Origin: JBFJVD01 sp041624375
GTDB lineage: Bacteria; Chloroflexota; Anaerolineae; Anaerolineales; E44-bin32
Assembly: GCA_041624375.1 (NCBI GenBank)
Contig: JBFJVD010000002.1
Location: 1-55,869 of the forward strand
Reading direction: 5' to 3'
DNA: 55,869 nt
Made by a program: the position numbers and the translations under genes. Of this stretch, positions 9,261 to 16,519 are shown piece after piece. Each line of letters starts with the position of its first letter. Position 1 is the stretch's first letter. Under the pieces are notes generated by a model, which ran no database searches, was not told where the DNA came from, and saw only the letters and a list, made by a program, of their open reading frames with translations.

Positions 9261-10160
9261 ATGGAGCGCACGAGATACACCACCATTCACCGCAGCCTCG
9301 ACCGTGATTCCCCGCCGATGCGACTCTACGAGAAGGCCAAGCGCTACGGCCACTGGAATCCGAGCGAACTGGACTTCAGCCAGGATATGCAGGACTGGCA
9401 GACCTTCAGCCCAGAGGAGCGCGACCTGGTGCTCAGACTGAGCGCCATGTTTCAGGCAGGTGAGGAGGCGGTGACGCTCGATCTCCTGCCGCTGATCCAG
9501 GTGATTGCCGCGGAAGGCCGCCTCGAAGAAGAGATCTTCCTCACCACCTTCCTGTACGACGAAGCGAAGCACACCGATTTCTTTCGACGCTTTCTGGATG
9601 AAGTCGTCGGCGACCAAGGCGATCTCGAGCGTTACCACACCCCGAGTTATCGGGTAGTGTTCTACGTTGCGCTGCCGGCGGCGCTGCAAAACCTGCGCGA
9701 CGACCCTTCGCCGGCCACCCAGGCGCGCGCGGCAACGACCTACAACATGATCGTGGAAGGGGTGCTGGCCGAATCGGGCTATTATGCGTACCACCAGGCT
9801 CTTGAGACAAAAGGCTTGCTTCCCGGCGTGCGCGAAGGCGTGATCCATCTCCGCCGGGATGAGTCACGCCATCTGGCCTACGGCCTCTACCTGCTCTCGC
9901 GTCTGATCGCCGCCGACGCGTCCCTGTGGGAGGTGGTCGAGGAAACGATGAACGCCTTGCTAACCCCGGCTGTAGGGATGATTGGCGAAGCGTTTTCCCA
10001 CTACGACCCGATCCCGTTCGGGCTGAACGAGGAGGAATTTATCGGCTACGCGATGGGCCAATTCCAGAAGCGTTTCGAGCGATTGGAGCGGGCCCGTGGT
10101 GCTTCACAGGGCGATGTGGTGCGGGAAGCCCTGGCGCACATTGAAGCCGAGGACGCCTGA
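9261..10160 (+). CDS. R2-like ligand-binding oxidase (R2lox)
   Basis: Ferritin-like protein related to ribonucleotide reductase subunit R2, which in characterised homologues holds a Mn/Fe cofactor and a long-chain fatty-acid-like ligand. The 299 residues show E68, E101, H104, E166, E201 and H204 as the six metal ligands (AGEEAV, YDEAKH, IVEGVL, RDESRH). V71 and Y161 sit where R2lox proteins form a Val-Tyr ether crosslink: Glu-x2-Val, and Tyr five residues before the fourth-ligand Glu. This pattern separates R2lox from true R2, and no nrdA-like gene is adjacent. The physiological reaction of the family is not settled. ATG is preceded by GGGAGG. The next gene, an aminotransferase, starts 83 bp downstream. 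Confidence 0.9.
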   Translation: MERTRYTTIHRSLDRDSPPMRLYEKAKRYGHWNPSELDFSQDMQDWQTFSPEERDLVLRLSAMFQAGEEAVTLDLLPLIQVIAAEGRLEEEIFLTTFLYDEAKHTDFFRRFLDEVVGDQGDLERYHTPSYRVVFYVALPAALQNLRDDPSPATQARAATTYNMIVEGVLAESGYYAYHQALETKGLLPGVREGVIHLRRDESRHLAYGLYLLSRLIAADASLWEVVEETMNALLTPAVGMIGEAFSHYDPIPFGLNEEEFIGYAMGQFQKRFERLERARGASQGDVVREALAHIEAEDA

Positions 10161-10243
10161 GTCGCCCTGCGCGGGCTTCTCTGCGCCGCAATCGAGTACG
10201 CTGATGAAACGAAGCAATCCACCTGAGCAGTGAGGAGAAGAAC

Positions 10244-11401
10244 ATGGCCGAAATCGCCGCCCGTCTGGCGAATTTCACCGAATCGGTTATCCGCGAGATG
10301 ACCAGGGTGGCCGATCAACATGGGGCCATCAACCTTTCGCAGGGCTTCCCCGACTTTGACCCGCCGCACCAACTGATTGAGGCCGCCGGCCGTGCGCTCG
10401 ACGAGGGCTACCATCAGTACGCCGTGACCTGGGGGTCGCCGCGCTTCCGCAAAGCGCTGGCCAAGAAGCAGCGCCGCTTCATGGGGATCGACATCGATCC
10501 CGACGCCCATATCACCGTCACCTGCGGCAGCACAGAGGCGATGATGGTGGCGATGATGACGGTCTGCAATCCTGGCGATCGAGTGATCGTCTTCTCTCCG
10601 TTCTATGAGAACTACGGCGCCGACACGATCCTGTCCGGCGCCGAGCCGATCTATGTCCCGCTGCACCCGCCGGACTTCACCTTTGACCTGGACGAGCTGC
10701 GCCGGGCCTTCCAGCGCGGGGTGAAAGCGCTTGTACTCTGCAACCCCTCCAACCCTACCGGGCGTGTCTTTCGTCGGGAGGAGCTTCAGACCATCGCTGA
10801 TCTGGCTCAGGAATTTGATGCCTTTGTGCTGACCGATGAGGTCTATGAGCACATCGTCTATGAGCCCCATGAGCACGTCTACATCGCTAGCCTGCCCGGA
10901 ATGTTCGAACGCACGCTGTCCGGCAGCTCGCTCTCGAAGACCTACGCCATCACCGGCTGGCGCCTGGGCTATGTGATCGCCCCGGAACGGGTGACGGCCG
11001 GAGCACGCAAGGTCCACGATTTCCTCACCGTCGGGGCCCCCTCACTCCTCCAGGAGGCCGCCGCCACCGCACTGGCGTTCCCAGACGAGTACTACCGGGA
11101 GCTTCAGGCCGATTACACGCGGCGGCGCGATGTCTTTCTAGAATACCTGGATGAAGTTGGGTTGCGCTACACGCGACCGGAAGGCGCCTATTACGTCCTG
11201 GTGGATGTCTCCGAATTCGGCGTCGAAGACGACACAGCGTTCTGCAAGTGGCTGGCGCGTGAAGTTGGGGTGGCCGCGGTGCCCGGCTCCAGCTTCTTCC
11301 GTGAGCCGGTCCAGCATATGATCCGCTTCCACTTCGCCAAGCGCGAGGAGACGCTGCACAAAGCTGGCCAGCGTCTGCTGCGGCTGAAGGAGAAGGTCTA
11401 G
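10244..11401 (+). CDS. Class I PLP-dependent aminotransferase
   Basis: Fold-type I aminotransferase of 385 residues that moves an amino group between an amino acid and a 2-oxo acid. It has the INLSQGFPDF N-terminal signature, CNPSNPTGR with N170, D198 and Y201 in LTDEVYEH, and the PLP lysine K232 in GSSLSKTYAITGWRLGY. The SQGFPDF motif is shared by kynurenine/glutamine transaminase K-like and methionine aminotransferases, so an aromatic or methionine substrate is more likely than aspartate, but this is not proven. AGGAG lies at normal distance before ATG. A strong terminator follows. Confidence 0.9.
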   Translation: MAEIAARLANFTESVIREMTRVADQHGAINLSQGFPDFDPPHQLIEAAGRALDEGYHQYAVTWGSPRFRKALAKKQRRFMGIDIDPDAHITVTCGSTEAMMVAMMTVCNPGDRVIVFSPFYENYGADTILSGAEPIYVPLHPPDFTFDLDELRRAFQRGVKALVLCNPSNPTGRVFRREELQTIADLAQEFDAFVLTDEVYEHIVYEPHEHVYIASLPGMFERTLSGSSLSKTYAITGWRLGYVIAPERVTAGARKVHDFLTVGAPSLLQEAAATALAFPDEYYRELQADYTRRRDVFLEYLDEVGLRYTRPEGAYYVLVDVSEFGVEDDTAFCKWLAREVGVAAVPGSSFFREPVQHMIRFHFAKREETLHKAGQRLLRLKEKV

Positions 11402-11430
11402 CCGATCCTTCGCGCTGGCGCACCAGGCGA

Positions 11431-11470
11431 CAAGGCCGCGTCCGATCTAGGACGCGGCCTTGCTATTTTT
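11431..11470 (+). terminator. Rho-independent terminator
   Basis: A perfect 13-bp GC-rich stem (11431-11443 with 11450-11462) and a 6-nt loop are followed by CTATTTTT. It ends the aminotransferase transcript and faces the convergent small lipoprotein gene. Confidence 0.88.
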
Positions 11471-11498
11471 GGAGGTGGCGACTGGCTTTTGGGTGGGC

Positions 11499-11960
11499 TC
11501 AGCCGCCGCTGGTAGGAGCCTCGGATTCGGTGATCGGTTCGCCGAGCACGCTATGGAGCAGCTCGAGGCCGCCGCTGTCCTGGCCGACGTAGAGCACGAT
11601 CAAGCGGCCTTTGGCCCAGAAGTGCGGCTGGTCGATCCAGGTGATCATCGTCGTCCCGACCGACCCGCCGTCGGGGGCGATCAGCTCGGCCTCGGCCGCG
11701 CGTCCGGCCTCATCAGCGTACTCGAAGACCTGCACGTCCAGTCCGTTCAGCCGGATCATCTGACCGCCCACGGTGAAGAAGGGCTGCTCGAGCCCCCCGG
11801 CGGGTTCAACCTCCGCGCCGGCGGCCCGCAGGGCATCGATCAAGTCGACATAGCCGCCGATCTCGTTGCCGTGGGAGACGATCGGGGTCGGTTGGCCGGC
11901 CGCACAAGCCGCCAGCATCAACCCGAAGAAGATCGTGAGCGCAATTCGAAACGTGTTCAT
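11499..11960 (-). CDS. Small lipoprotein of unknown function
   Basis: A 153-residue exported lipoprotein: hydrophobic signal at residues 6-18 with lipobox L-A-A-C19. The mature part has mixed alpha/beta character with segments such as GGYVDLIDALRAAGAEVEP and VFEYADEAGRAAEAELI, which I cannot place in a characterised family. It is divergent from the ECF sigma gene 45 bp away, so the two may share a regulatory region. A role as a target or accessory of that sigma system is possible but unsupported. Confidence 0.7.
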   Translation of the reverse strand: MNTFRIALTIFFGLMLAACAAGQPTPIVSHGNEIGGYVDLIDALRAAGAEVEPAGGLEQPFFTVGGQMIRLNGLDVQVFEYADEAGRAAEAELIAPDGGSVGTTMITWIDQPHFWAKGRLIVLYVGQDSGGLELLHSVLGEPITESEAPTSGG

Positions 11961-12004
11961 GGTTGGAGATCCTCCCCTCCATCAGAATGCGCTGGATTTG
12001 ATAT

Positions 12005-12715
12005 ATGCGAAACGCCAAGCAGTCGCCGAAAGTTCCCGAATTGTGGCGGGATCTTCGGTGCCCGAATCCCGGCGATGCAGGGAACGGAGCTGCCCTGAAT
12101 GGTGTATATAGGTTGCAACAAACCTCTCCGGAGAGGTGCCGACTGTCGGAATCAGCGTGGGTTCAGCGGGCCCGGCGCGGCGATGAGGCCGCCTGGGAGG
12201 CGCTCGTTCGCCACCATCAGGATGGCGTCTTCCGCTTCGCCTACCTGCACCTTGGCGACGCCGCCGAGGCGGAGGATGTGGCCCAGGAGACCTTTCTGCG
12301 GGCGTTCCGCGCCCTGGAGCGGTTTGATATCCAGCGTCCGATGCGCCCCTGGCTGTTGAGCATCGCCGCCAACCTGGCACGCAACCGCCGCCGGTCGCTT
12401 GGCCGCGCCTGGGCGGCGCTGCAGCGGGCGGTGCAGCGCGAGCCGGAGGGGGTTGGACTCCAACCAGAGCACCTTGGCGCTGAAACCGACTCCTGGCGGG
12501 GCCAGCTGCTCTGGCAGGCGATGCAGGGGCTGAGCCCGACGGATCGAGAGCTGCTCTATCTACGTTACTTCATGGACCTCTCCATCGCTGAGGCGGCCGA
12601 AGCGACCGGCGTGGCGAGTGGGACGGTGAAATCGCGTACCCACCGGGCACTCGAACGCCTGCGCCAGGTCATTGTGGCGGAGTACCCGGAGCTCGATCAG
12701 GAGCAGATCGTATGA
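12005..12715 (+). CDS. ECF-type RNA polymerase sigma factor
   Basis: Alternative sigma factor of the extracytoplasmic-function group. Region 2 runs from RGDEAAWEALVRHHQ to EAEDVAQETFLRAFRAL, with the strand-opening and -10 recognition helices. Region 4 near the C-terminus (LSPTDRELLYLRYFMDLSIAEAAEATG) is a helix-turn-helix for -35 recognition. The first 46 residues after ATG 12005 do not resemble the family and have no Shine-Dalgarno. A CTG at 12143 has GGAGAGG six bases upstream and would start the protein just before region 2, so the real start may be there. The ATGA overlap with the following anti-sigma-like gene supports a regulatory pair. Confidence 0.9.
   Translation: MRNAKQSPKVPELWRDLRCPNPGDAGNGAALNGVYRLQQTSPERCRLSESAWVQRARRGDEAAWEALVRHHQDGVFRFAYLHLGDAAEAEDVAQETFLRAFRALERFDIQRPMRPWLLSIAANLARNRRRSLGRAWAALQRAVQREPEGVGLQPEHLGAETDSWRGQLLWQAMQGLSPTDRELLYLRYFMDLSIAEAAEATGVASGTVKSRTHRALERLRQVIVAEYPELDQEQIV
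12123..12136. promoter_or_regulatory. Palindrome containing a Shine-Dalgarno
   Basis: CCTCTCC/GGAGAGG is a 14-bp perfect palindrome just before the CTG candidate start of the ECF sigma gene. Its right half is a good ribosome-binding site, so folding or protein binding could block translation. Confidence 0.35.
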
Positions 12716-13512
12716 ACGAGCATGAGATCGAGCGCTTTGAAGACCAGGTTCGCGCCTGGGCGCGGACCTTCCACTACCCTCCCACGCCGAACCTCGTCGC
12801 GCGCACATCGCGGCCGATCCAACGCCCGATTCGATTCGCCTGGACGACCCCGCGTCTGGCCTGGTCCCTGCTCGCCGTGCTGCTCGTCGTCTGCCTGGCC
12901 ACCCTGGCGGTTCCGGCTGCGCGGGCCACGGTATTTGAGATCGTGCGTCTGGGCGCGGTGCGCATCCTGCTCGGCGAGCCAACCCCGGCTCCGCGGGCGA
13001 GTCCCACCTCCCCGAGTCTCGGAGCAGTTCCATCTGTCCCCGACGAGTCAGCCGCGCCGTTCCCGACGGCGGCGGCCATCGACTTTGCCGGCGAGACCAC
13101 GCTTGACTCGATCCGGGAGAGGGTCAGTTTTGACATCCGCTTGCCCACCTACCCATCCGATCTCGGGCCGCCGGACCGAGTCTTCTACCAGGATTGGCTC
13201 GGCGACATTGTGCTGCTGGTCTGGACCGATCCGTCGGATTCCCGGCAGGCCGTGCTCAGCCTGCACATCCTGGAACAGGACGTGGTGGTCGAGAAGAGCC
13301 AGCCGCAGCTCATTGAGTCGACCGAGGTGAACGGCCAGCTCGCCTTCTGGACCACCGGGCCCTACCAGCTGGTGGTCGGACAGGGCGAATTCGCCGGCCG
13401 CCGCCTGATTGAAGGTCACGTGCTCATCTGGACGGAGGATGGCCTGACCTACCGGCTGGAAACCGATCTCCCCCTCGAAGAGGCCGTGCGCGTGGCCGAG
13501 TCGCTGCGGTGA
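12712..13512 (+). CDS. Anti-sigma-factor-like single-pass membrane protein
   Basis: A 266-residue protein overlapping the sigma gene by four bases (ATGA). A cytoplasmic N-terminal segment of about 48 residues precedes one TM helix (about 49-71, SLLAVLLVVCLATLAV). A Pro/Ser/Thr-rich linker and an extracytoplasmic domain of about 150 residues follow. Topology and position match anti-sigma factors that hold ECF sigma factors at the membrane. I see no zinc-binding HxxxCxxC motif, so it is not a ZAS-type anti-sigma. The outer domain, with segments like YPSDLGPPDRVFYQDW, resembles DUF4367-type sensor regions. The signal sensed is unknown. Confidence 0.72.
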   Translation: MNEHEIERFEDQVRAWARTFHYPPTPNLVARTSRPIQRPIRFAWTTPRLAWSLLAVLLVVCLATLAVPAARATVFEIVRLGAVRILLGEPTPAPRASPTSPSLGAVPSVPDESAAPFPTAAAIDFAGETTLDSIRERVSFDIRLPTYPSDLGPPDRVFYQDWLGDIVLLVWTDPSDSRQAVLSLHILEQDVVVEKSQPQLIESTEVNGQLAFWTTGPYQLVVGQGEFAGRRLIEGHVLIWTEDGLTYRLETDLPLEEAVRVAESLR

Positions 13513-13708
13513 AGCGGTTGGCATGTTCAGCGGGCGGGCGAGCTGGGCCGCGCGCGGAAGTTCGGCCTCCCCCGAAATCAGCTCGATAAACTCATCGCGA
13601 GACATTCGATCAGGATGCTTCGGGAACCTCCTTCGGGCGGTCGGTGTACCTTCTGTGAATTCATGAGGCTCACAGCAGCCTCTCTCAGCGGAAGGAGATG
13701 TGCCCGGG

Positions 13709-14257
13709 ATGAAGAAGAAACTTGCAGCTTCCACGCTCCTCCTGGCGTTCTTGTGGGGGCTTTCGGCCACGGCTGCGAGTGCGGGCGGCTGGGTGGTCAT
13801 CACGCTGGATGCACTGCCCACCGCGCCACGCGCCGGCGAATCGCTTTTGATTGGATTCATGGTGCGCCAGCACGGCCAGACGCCGATCAGCGATGTTGAA
13901 CCGCGCCTGATCGCCACGCACAGCGATTCGGGCGAGAAGCTGGAGGTCGCCGCCGTTCAGGAGGGGAGAACCGGTCACTTCGTCGTCGAGGTCGCATTCC
14001 CGCAGCAGGGTGCCTGGTCCTGGCAGATCGAGGCACGGCCGTTTCCGACCCAGGACTTCGGGCTGTTGGAGGTTCTGCCGGCGCCGGCGGTGCCGGTTCG
14101 AAGCGACGTGGGTACGGTTTCGTCCGCCGAGCCGGTCGGCGAGGCCCAAACCTGGCTCCGTTGGGGCGGCATCTTCCTGCTCGGCGCCGCCACAGGCATG
14201 TTCGTGGCCGAGCGACGTCGCGAAGCGGCTGCCCGTCCGGCGGATGTGAGAGCGTGA
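13709..14257 (+). CDS. Secreted FixH/YtkA-like protein with C-terminal membrane anchor
   Basis: A 182-residue exported protein. A Lys-rich start and hydrophobic signal (MKKKLAASTLLLAFLWGL) end near ATAASAGG. An immunoglobulin-like beta domain follows (LPTAPRAGESLLIGFMVRQHGQTPI, ending in QQGAWSWQIEA), as in FixH/YtkA or CopC-like domains. One TM lies near the C-terminus (about 150-168). These domains occur with cytochrome oxidase or copper-handling genes, and a cytochrome c gene follows directly. A GTG nine bases upstream is also in frame, but GAAGGAGA is spaced correctly only for ATG 13709. Function is inferred from fold resemblance and neighbours. Confidence 0.65.
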   Translation: MKKKLAASTLLLAFLWGLSATAASAGGWVVITLDALPTAPRAGESLLIGFMVRQHGQTPISDVEPRLIATHSDSGEKLEVAAVQEGRTGHFVVEVAFPQQGAWSWQIEARPFPTQDFGLLEVLPAPAVPVRSDVGTVSSAEPVGEAQTWLRWGGIFLLGAATGMFVAERRREAAARPADVRA

Positions 14258-14646
14258 TGATGCGGCCGTGGCTGATGACCGGGATCGCCGGAATGCTGAT
14301 GGTGCTGGGATCGTTCCTCCCGGTCAACGCTCGGCCAGAGCCCTCGAAGCCAGCCTTCGACTCGGGCCAGGCATTGGGGCTGACTCAGGCAGAGCTGGGC
14401 CACAGGCTGTTTGTGGCCAAGGGCTGCGCTGGCTGTCACCAGCACGATGCGATCGCCAACGATATGGGGATCCAGATGGGGCCAGACCTGAGCAGAATCA
14501 CCCTCGATCCGGCCTTTCTGCGGGAGTGGCTCGAGAACCCGGCGGCAGTCCGTCCCGGGACGGAAATGCCCGCGCTCGGACTGGACGATGCTGAAATCGA
14601 GGCGCTGATCGCCTTCCTCACGACACCACCGCCGGAGAGTCCGTAG
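14257..14646 (+). CDS. Small membrane-anchored c-type cytochrome
   Basis: Electron-carrying cytochrome c of 129 residues. An N-terminal hydrophobic segment (about 5-22) acts as signal or anchor. The single haem motif is C57-A-G-C60-H61, and Met104 in GTEMPAL is the likely axial ligand, as in class I cytochromes. The start overlaps the previous stop (TGATG); a GTG three bases earlier is also possible. The context with a FixH/YtkA-like protein suggests a small respiratory or metal-linked electron-transfer unit, possibly driven by the upstream ECF sigma factor. No oxidase subunits are seen in the window. Confidence 0.88.
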   Translation: MMRPWLMTGIAGMLMVLGSFLPVNARPEPSKPAFDSGQALGLTQAELGHRLFVAKGCAGCHQHDAIANDMGIQMGPDLSRITLDPAFLREWLENPAAVRPGTEMPALGLDDAEIEALIAFLTTPPPESP

Positions 14647-14676
14647 GCGAAATCCCGAGCTTGGAGGCGCGGGCTG

Positions 14677-15276
14677 ATGAAGAAGATTGTCTTGTTGCTT
14701 ATTCTTCTCGCACTGGTATGGCAGCCACTCTCGCTGGCGCAGGCCAAAGGCGGCGAGCTGATCACGGTCTCCGGGCCGGCGATGTTCGGCCCGATTGAGA
14801 CCAATAACCTCGACATCACTCTTGCACTCAGCACGACGGTGTTCGAAGACCTGGAGCGGCCGATCGACCCGCCCACGGACCTGACGTTTCTGTTCCTGGT
14901 CACCCGTTCTTATCCGCGCGCAGATTCCTATGAGCCGTTCGACCAGGTGATCTACGTGCCCAACCTGGATGGGGGACCAGGCGCGGTCTATTACCTGGGC
15001 ATCGTCAACGGTTCGGGTCCCCACGACGGCAAGTGGTACCAGGCCTCGGCGCGCGGGGAAGCGGCGATGAAGCGCTTGTTCGAGGAGAACGGCGTGCGGC
15101 TCGACCTGGCCCTGCCCGGCTACAGCAGCGAGCCGGTCGAAGCTGCCGCCCGCTTCCAATTCCCGTTCGACGCACGGCAGTCGTTGGCCGCGGTTCTGCT
15201 GACGCTCAGCGGGATTGGGCTTGGGTGGGTGCTTGGCACGCGGCGAGTGGAATCGATGTTGAAGCGCGGCGCCTAG
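14677..15276 (+). CDS. Secreted, C-terminally anchored protein of unknown function
   Basis: A 199-residue protein with a clear signal peptide (MKKIVLLLILLALVW, cleavage near AQA-KGG), an extracytoplasmic domain of about 140 residues, and one TM close to the C-terminus (about 170-187) with a short basic tail. GGAGG precedes the ATG. I do not recognise the outer domain. Its position 30 bp after the cytochrome c gene suggests the same transcript. Signal peptide, outer domain and C-terminal TM give the same topology as the FixH/YtkA-like protein two genes upstream. Confidence 0.65.
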   Translation: MKKIVLLLILLALVWQPLSLAQAKGGELITVSGPAMFGPIETNNLDITLALSTTVFEDLERPIDPPTDLTFLFLVTRSYPRADSYEPFDQVIYVPNLDGGPGAVYYLGIVNGSGPHDGKWYQASARGEAAMKRLFEENGVRLDLALPGYSSEPVEAAARFQFPFDARQSLAAVLLTLSGIGLGWVLGTRRVESMLKRGA

Positions 15277-15329
15277 CTGAGCTGCCGGGCCGTCATCCCG
15301 GGCAGCACTGGATGGAAAGGAACAAAGTG

Positions 15330-15362
15330 GACCCCGCAGCCTGGGTGATGGGCTGCGGGGTC
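15330..15362. terminator. Hairpin between convergent genes
   Basis: A 12-bp stem (GACCCCGCAGCC at 15330-15341 with its complement at 15351-15362) has a 9-nt loop. It lies between the convergent secreted-protein and peptidase genes. There is no strong T tract. Confidence 0.6.
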
Positions 15363-15382
15363 GGCCTTCTCGCTGGAAGCTG

Positions 15383-16471
15383 TCACCTGTTGGCGGTGCC
15401 CTGGCGGGCTGCATTCCACAATGTGGCCAGCTGATCGAGGGGCAGCTCATGGGCCACCCGCCCCTGCTTCCCCTTGAGGGTTTCGGCTGCAGTAAGCGAG
15501 TTCAGAATCGCCTCCTCGGTGGCCTCGGCGGCCGCTTCGAAGAGGCTGTCCAGTGCGCCGTGTGGCAGCATCTCGAGCCGGAGCAGCGCTCCGGCAGTGC
15601 CGGAGGCCAGCCGGTTGCCGGTCGAGAATGCGAGGAATAGGTCGCCGCTGCTGTTGTGGCCCAGGCCGCCAGCCCTCGCCAGACCGACTGTTGCCCGTCG
15701 CGCCAGCCGGCGGCACTGCAATGGGATCAGGGGCGCATCGGTGGCCAGCACGACGAGGATCGAACCGGCGCCGGGCGTTTGTGCCTGCGGCGTCGGCACC
15801 ACCTGTGCATCGATCAACTGGCCGATAGGAACCCCATCCAACCGCAATTGGTGACGCAGGCCATAGTTGGCCTGGACGAGCGCGCCGAGATGGTACGTTG
15901 CGCCCAGGAGCTCCATGTGACGCGATGCGGTGCCAATCCCGCCCTTAAACTCGTGGCAGATAGTGCCCGTACCGCCGCCGACGTTGCCTTCCGCCACCGG
16001 GCCCGGGCTTGCCGCTGCCATGGCCGAGTCGAGGTGCTCGGCACCTAGGTGGAAGGCCTCAATGTCGTTCAGCCAGCCATCATAAGTCTCGGCCACCACC
16101 GGCAGGTCCCACGCCTGGGCGATCCCGGCCCGGTGGGCGTAGGCGACCAGGGCATCGCGCACCATCCCGACCTGGTGGGTGTTTGTGAGCGCGATCGGTG
16201 AGGTGAGCAGGCCGGCCTCTTCCAACCAGGCCAACCCGGTCATTTCGCCGTTGCCGTTAAAGATATGAAAGCCGGCCGGCAGGTGCTGCTGCCAGATCGC
16301 TCCTTCTTCCGGCACGATCACGGTGACCCCGGTGCGGGCAACCCTCGGTTCATCGTAGATCAGCGTGGTGTGCCCCACCCAAACCCCCGGAACATCAGTG
16401 ATTGCGTTCTGTGGGCCGGGTGGGAGACGTCCGATCGAGATTCCCAGATCTCGAAGGCGAGCGCGGCTCAT
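15383..16471 (-). CDS. P1-family N-terminal nucleophile peptidase (DmpA-like)
   Basis: A 362-residue member of peptidase family S58/P1. Characterised relatives are L-aminopeptidase/D-esterase DmpA and beta-peptidyl aminopeptidases, which activate by self-cleavage before a serine. Visible motifs are ITDVPGVWVGHTT at the N-terminus, the GNVGGGTGTICHEFKGGIGT loop, and NSSGDLFLAFSTGN (about 273-286). The last contains the probable Asn-Ser cleavage and nucleophile site. No signal peptide is seen. AGGAGG lies eight bases before ATG 16471; an in-frame ATG at 16489 is less likely. It is the last gene of the run that includes the MFS transporter and the kinase, and could act on small peptides, but a link to the pheromone-like gene is speculation. 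Confidence 0.85.
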   Translation of the reverse strand: MSRARLRDLGISIGRLPPGPQNAITDVPGVWVGHTTLIYDEPRVARTGVTVIVPEEGAIWQQHLPAGFHIFNGNGEMTGLAWLEEAGLLTSPIALTNTHQVGMVRDALVAYAHRAGIAQAWDLPVVAETYDGWLNDIEAFHLGAEHLDSAMAAASPGPVAEGNVGGGTGTICHEFKGGIGTASRHMELLGATYHLGALVQANYGLRHQLRLDGVPIGQLIDAQVVPTPQAQTPGAGSILVVLATDAPLIPLQCRRLARRATVGLARAGGLGHNSSGDLFLAFSTGNRLASGTAGALLRLEMLPHGALDSLFEAAAEATEEAILNSLTAAETLKGKQGRVAHELPLDQLATLWNAARQGTANR

Positions 16472-16519
16472 TGAGCTGCCTCCTCTCATCTGGTGGGCGG
16501 CACATCTTCGGCGGGTAAA

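Noticed and set aside
13048..13605. Minus-strand frame starting MSRDEFIELISGEAELPR, which looks like a small leader protein
   Set aside because: Only its first 31 codons lie in the spacer; the rest is antisense to the anti-sigma gene with no motif. AGGAGG is 20 bases from the ATG, too far for a normal start.
13655..13675. TGTGA…TCACA inverted repeat before the FixH/YtkA-like gene as a CRP/FNR site
   Set aside because: The half-sites are 11 bp apart instead of 6, so the spacing does not fit that regulator family.
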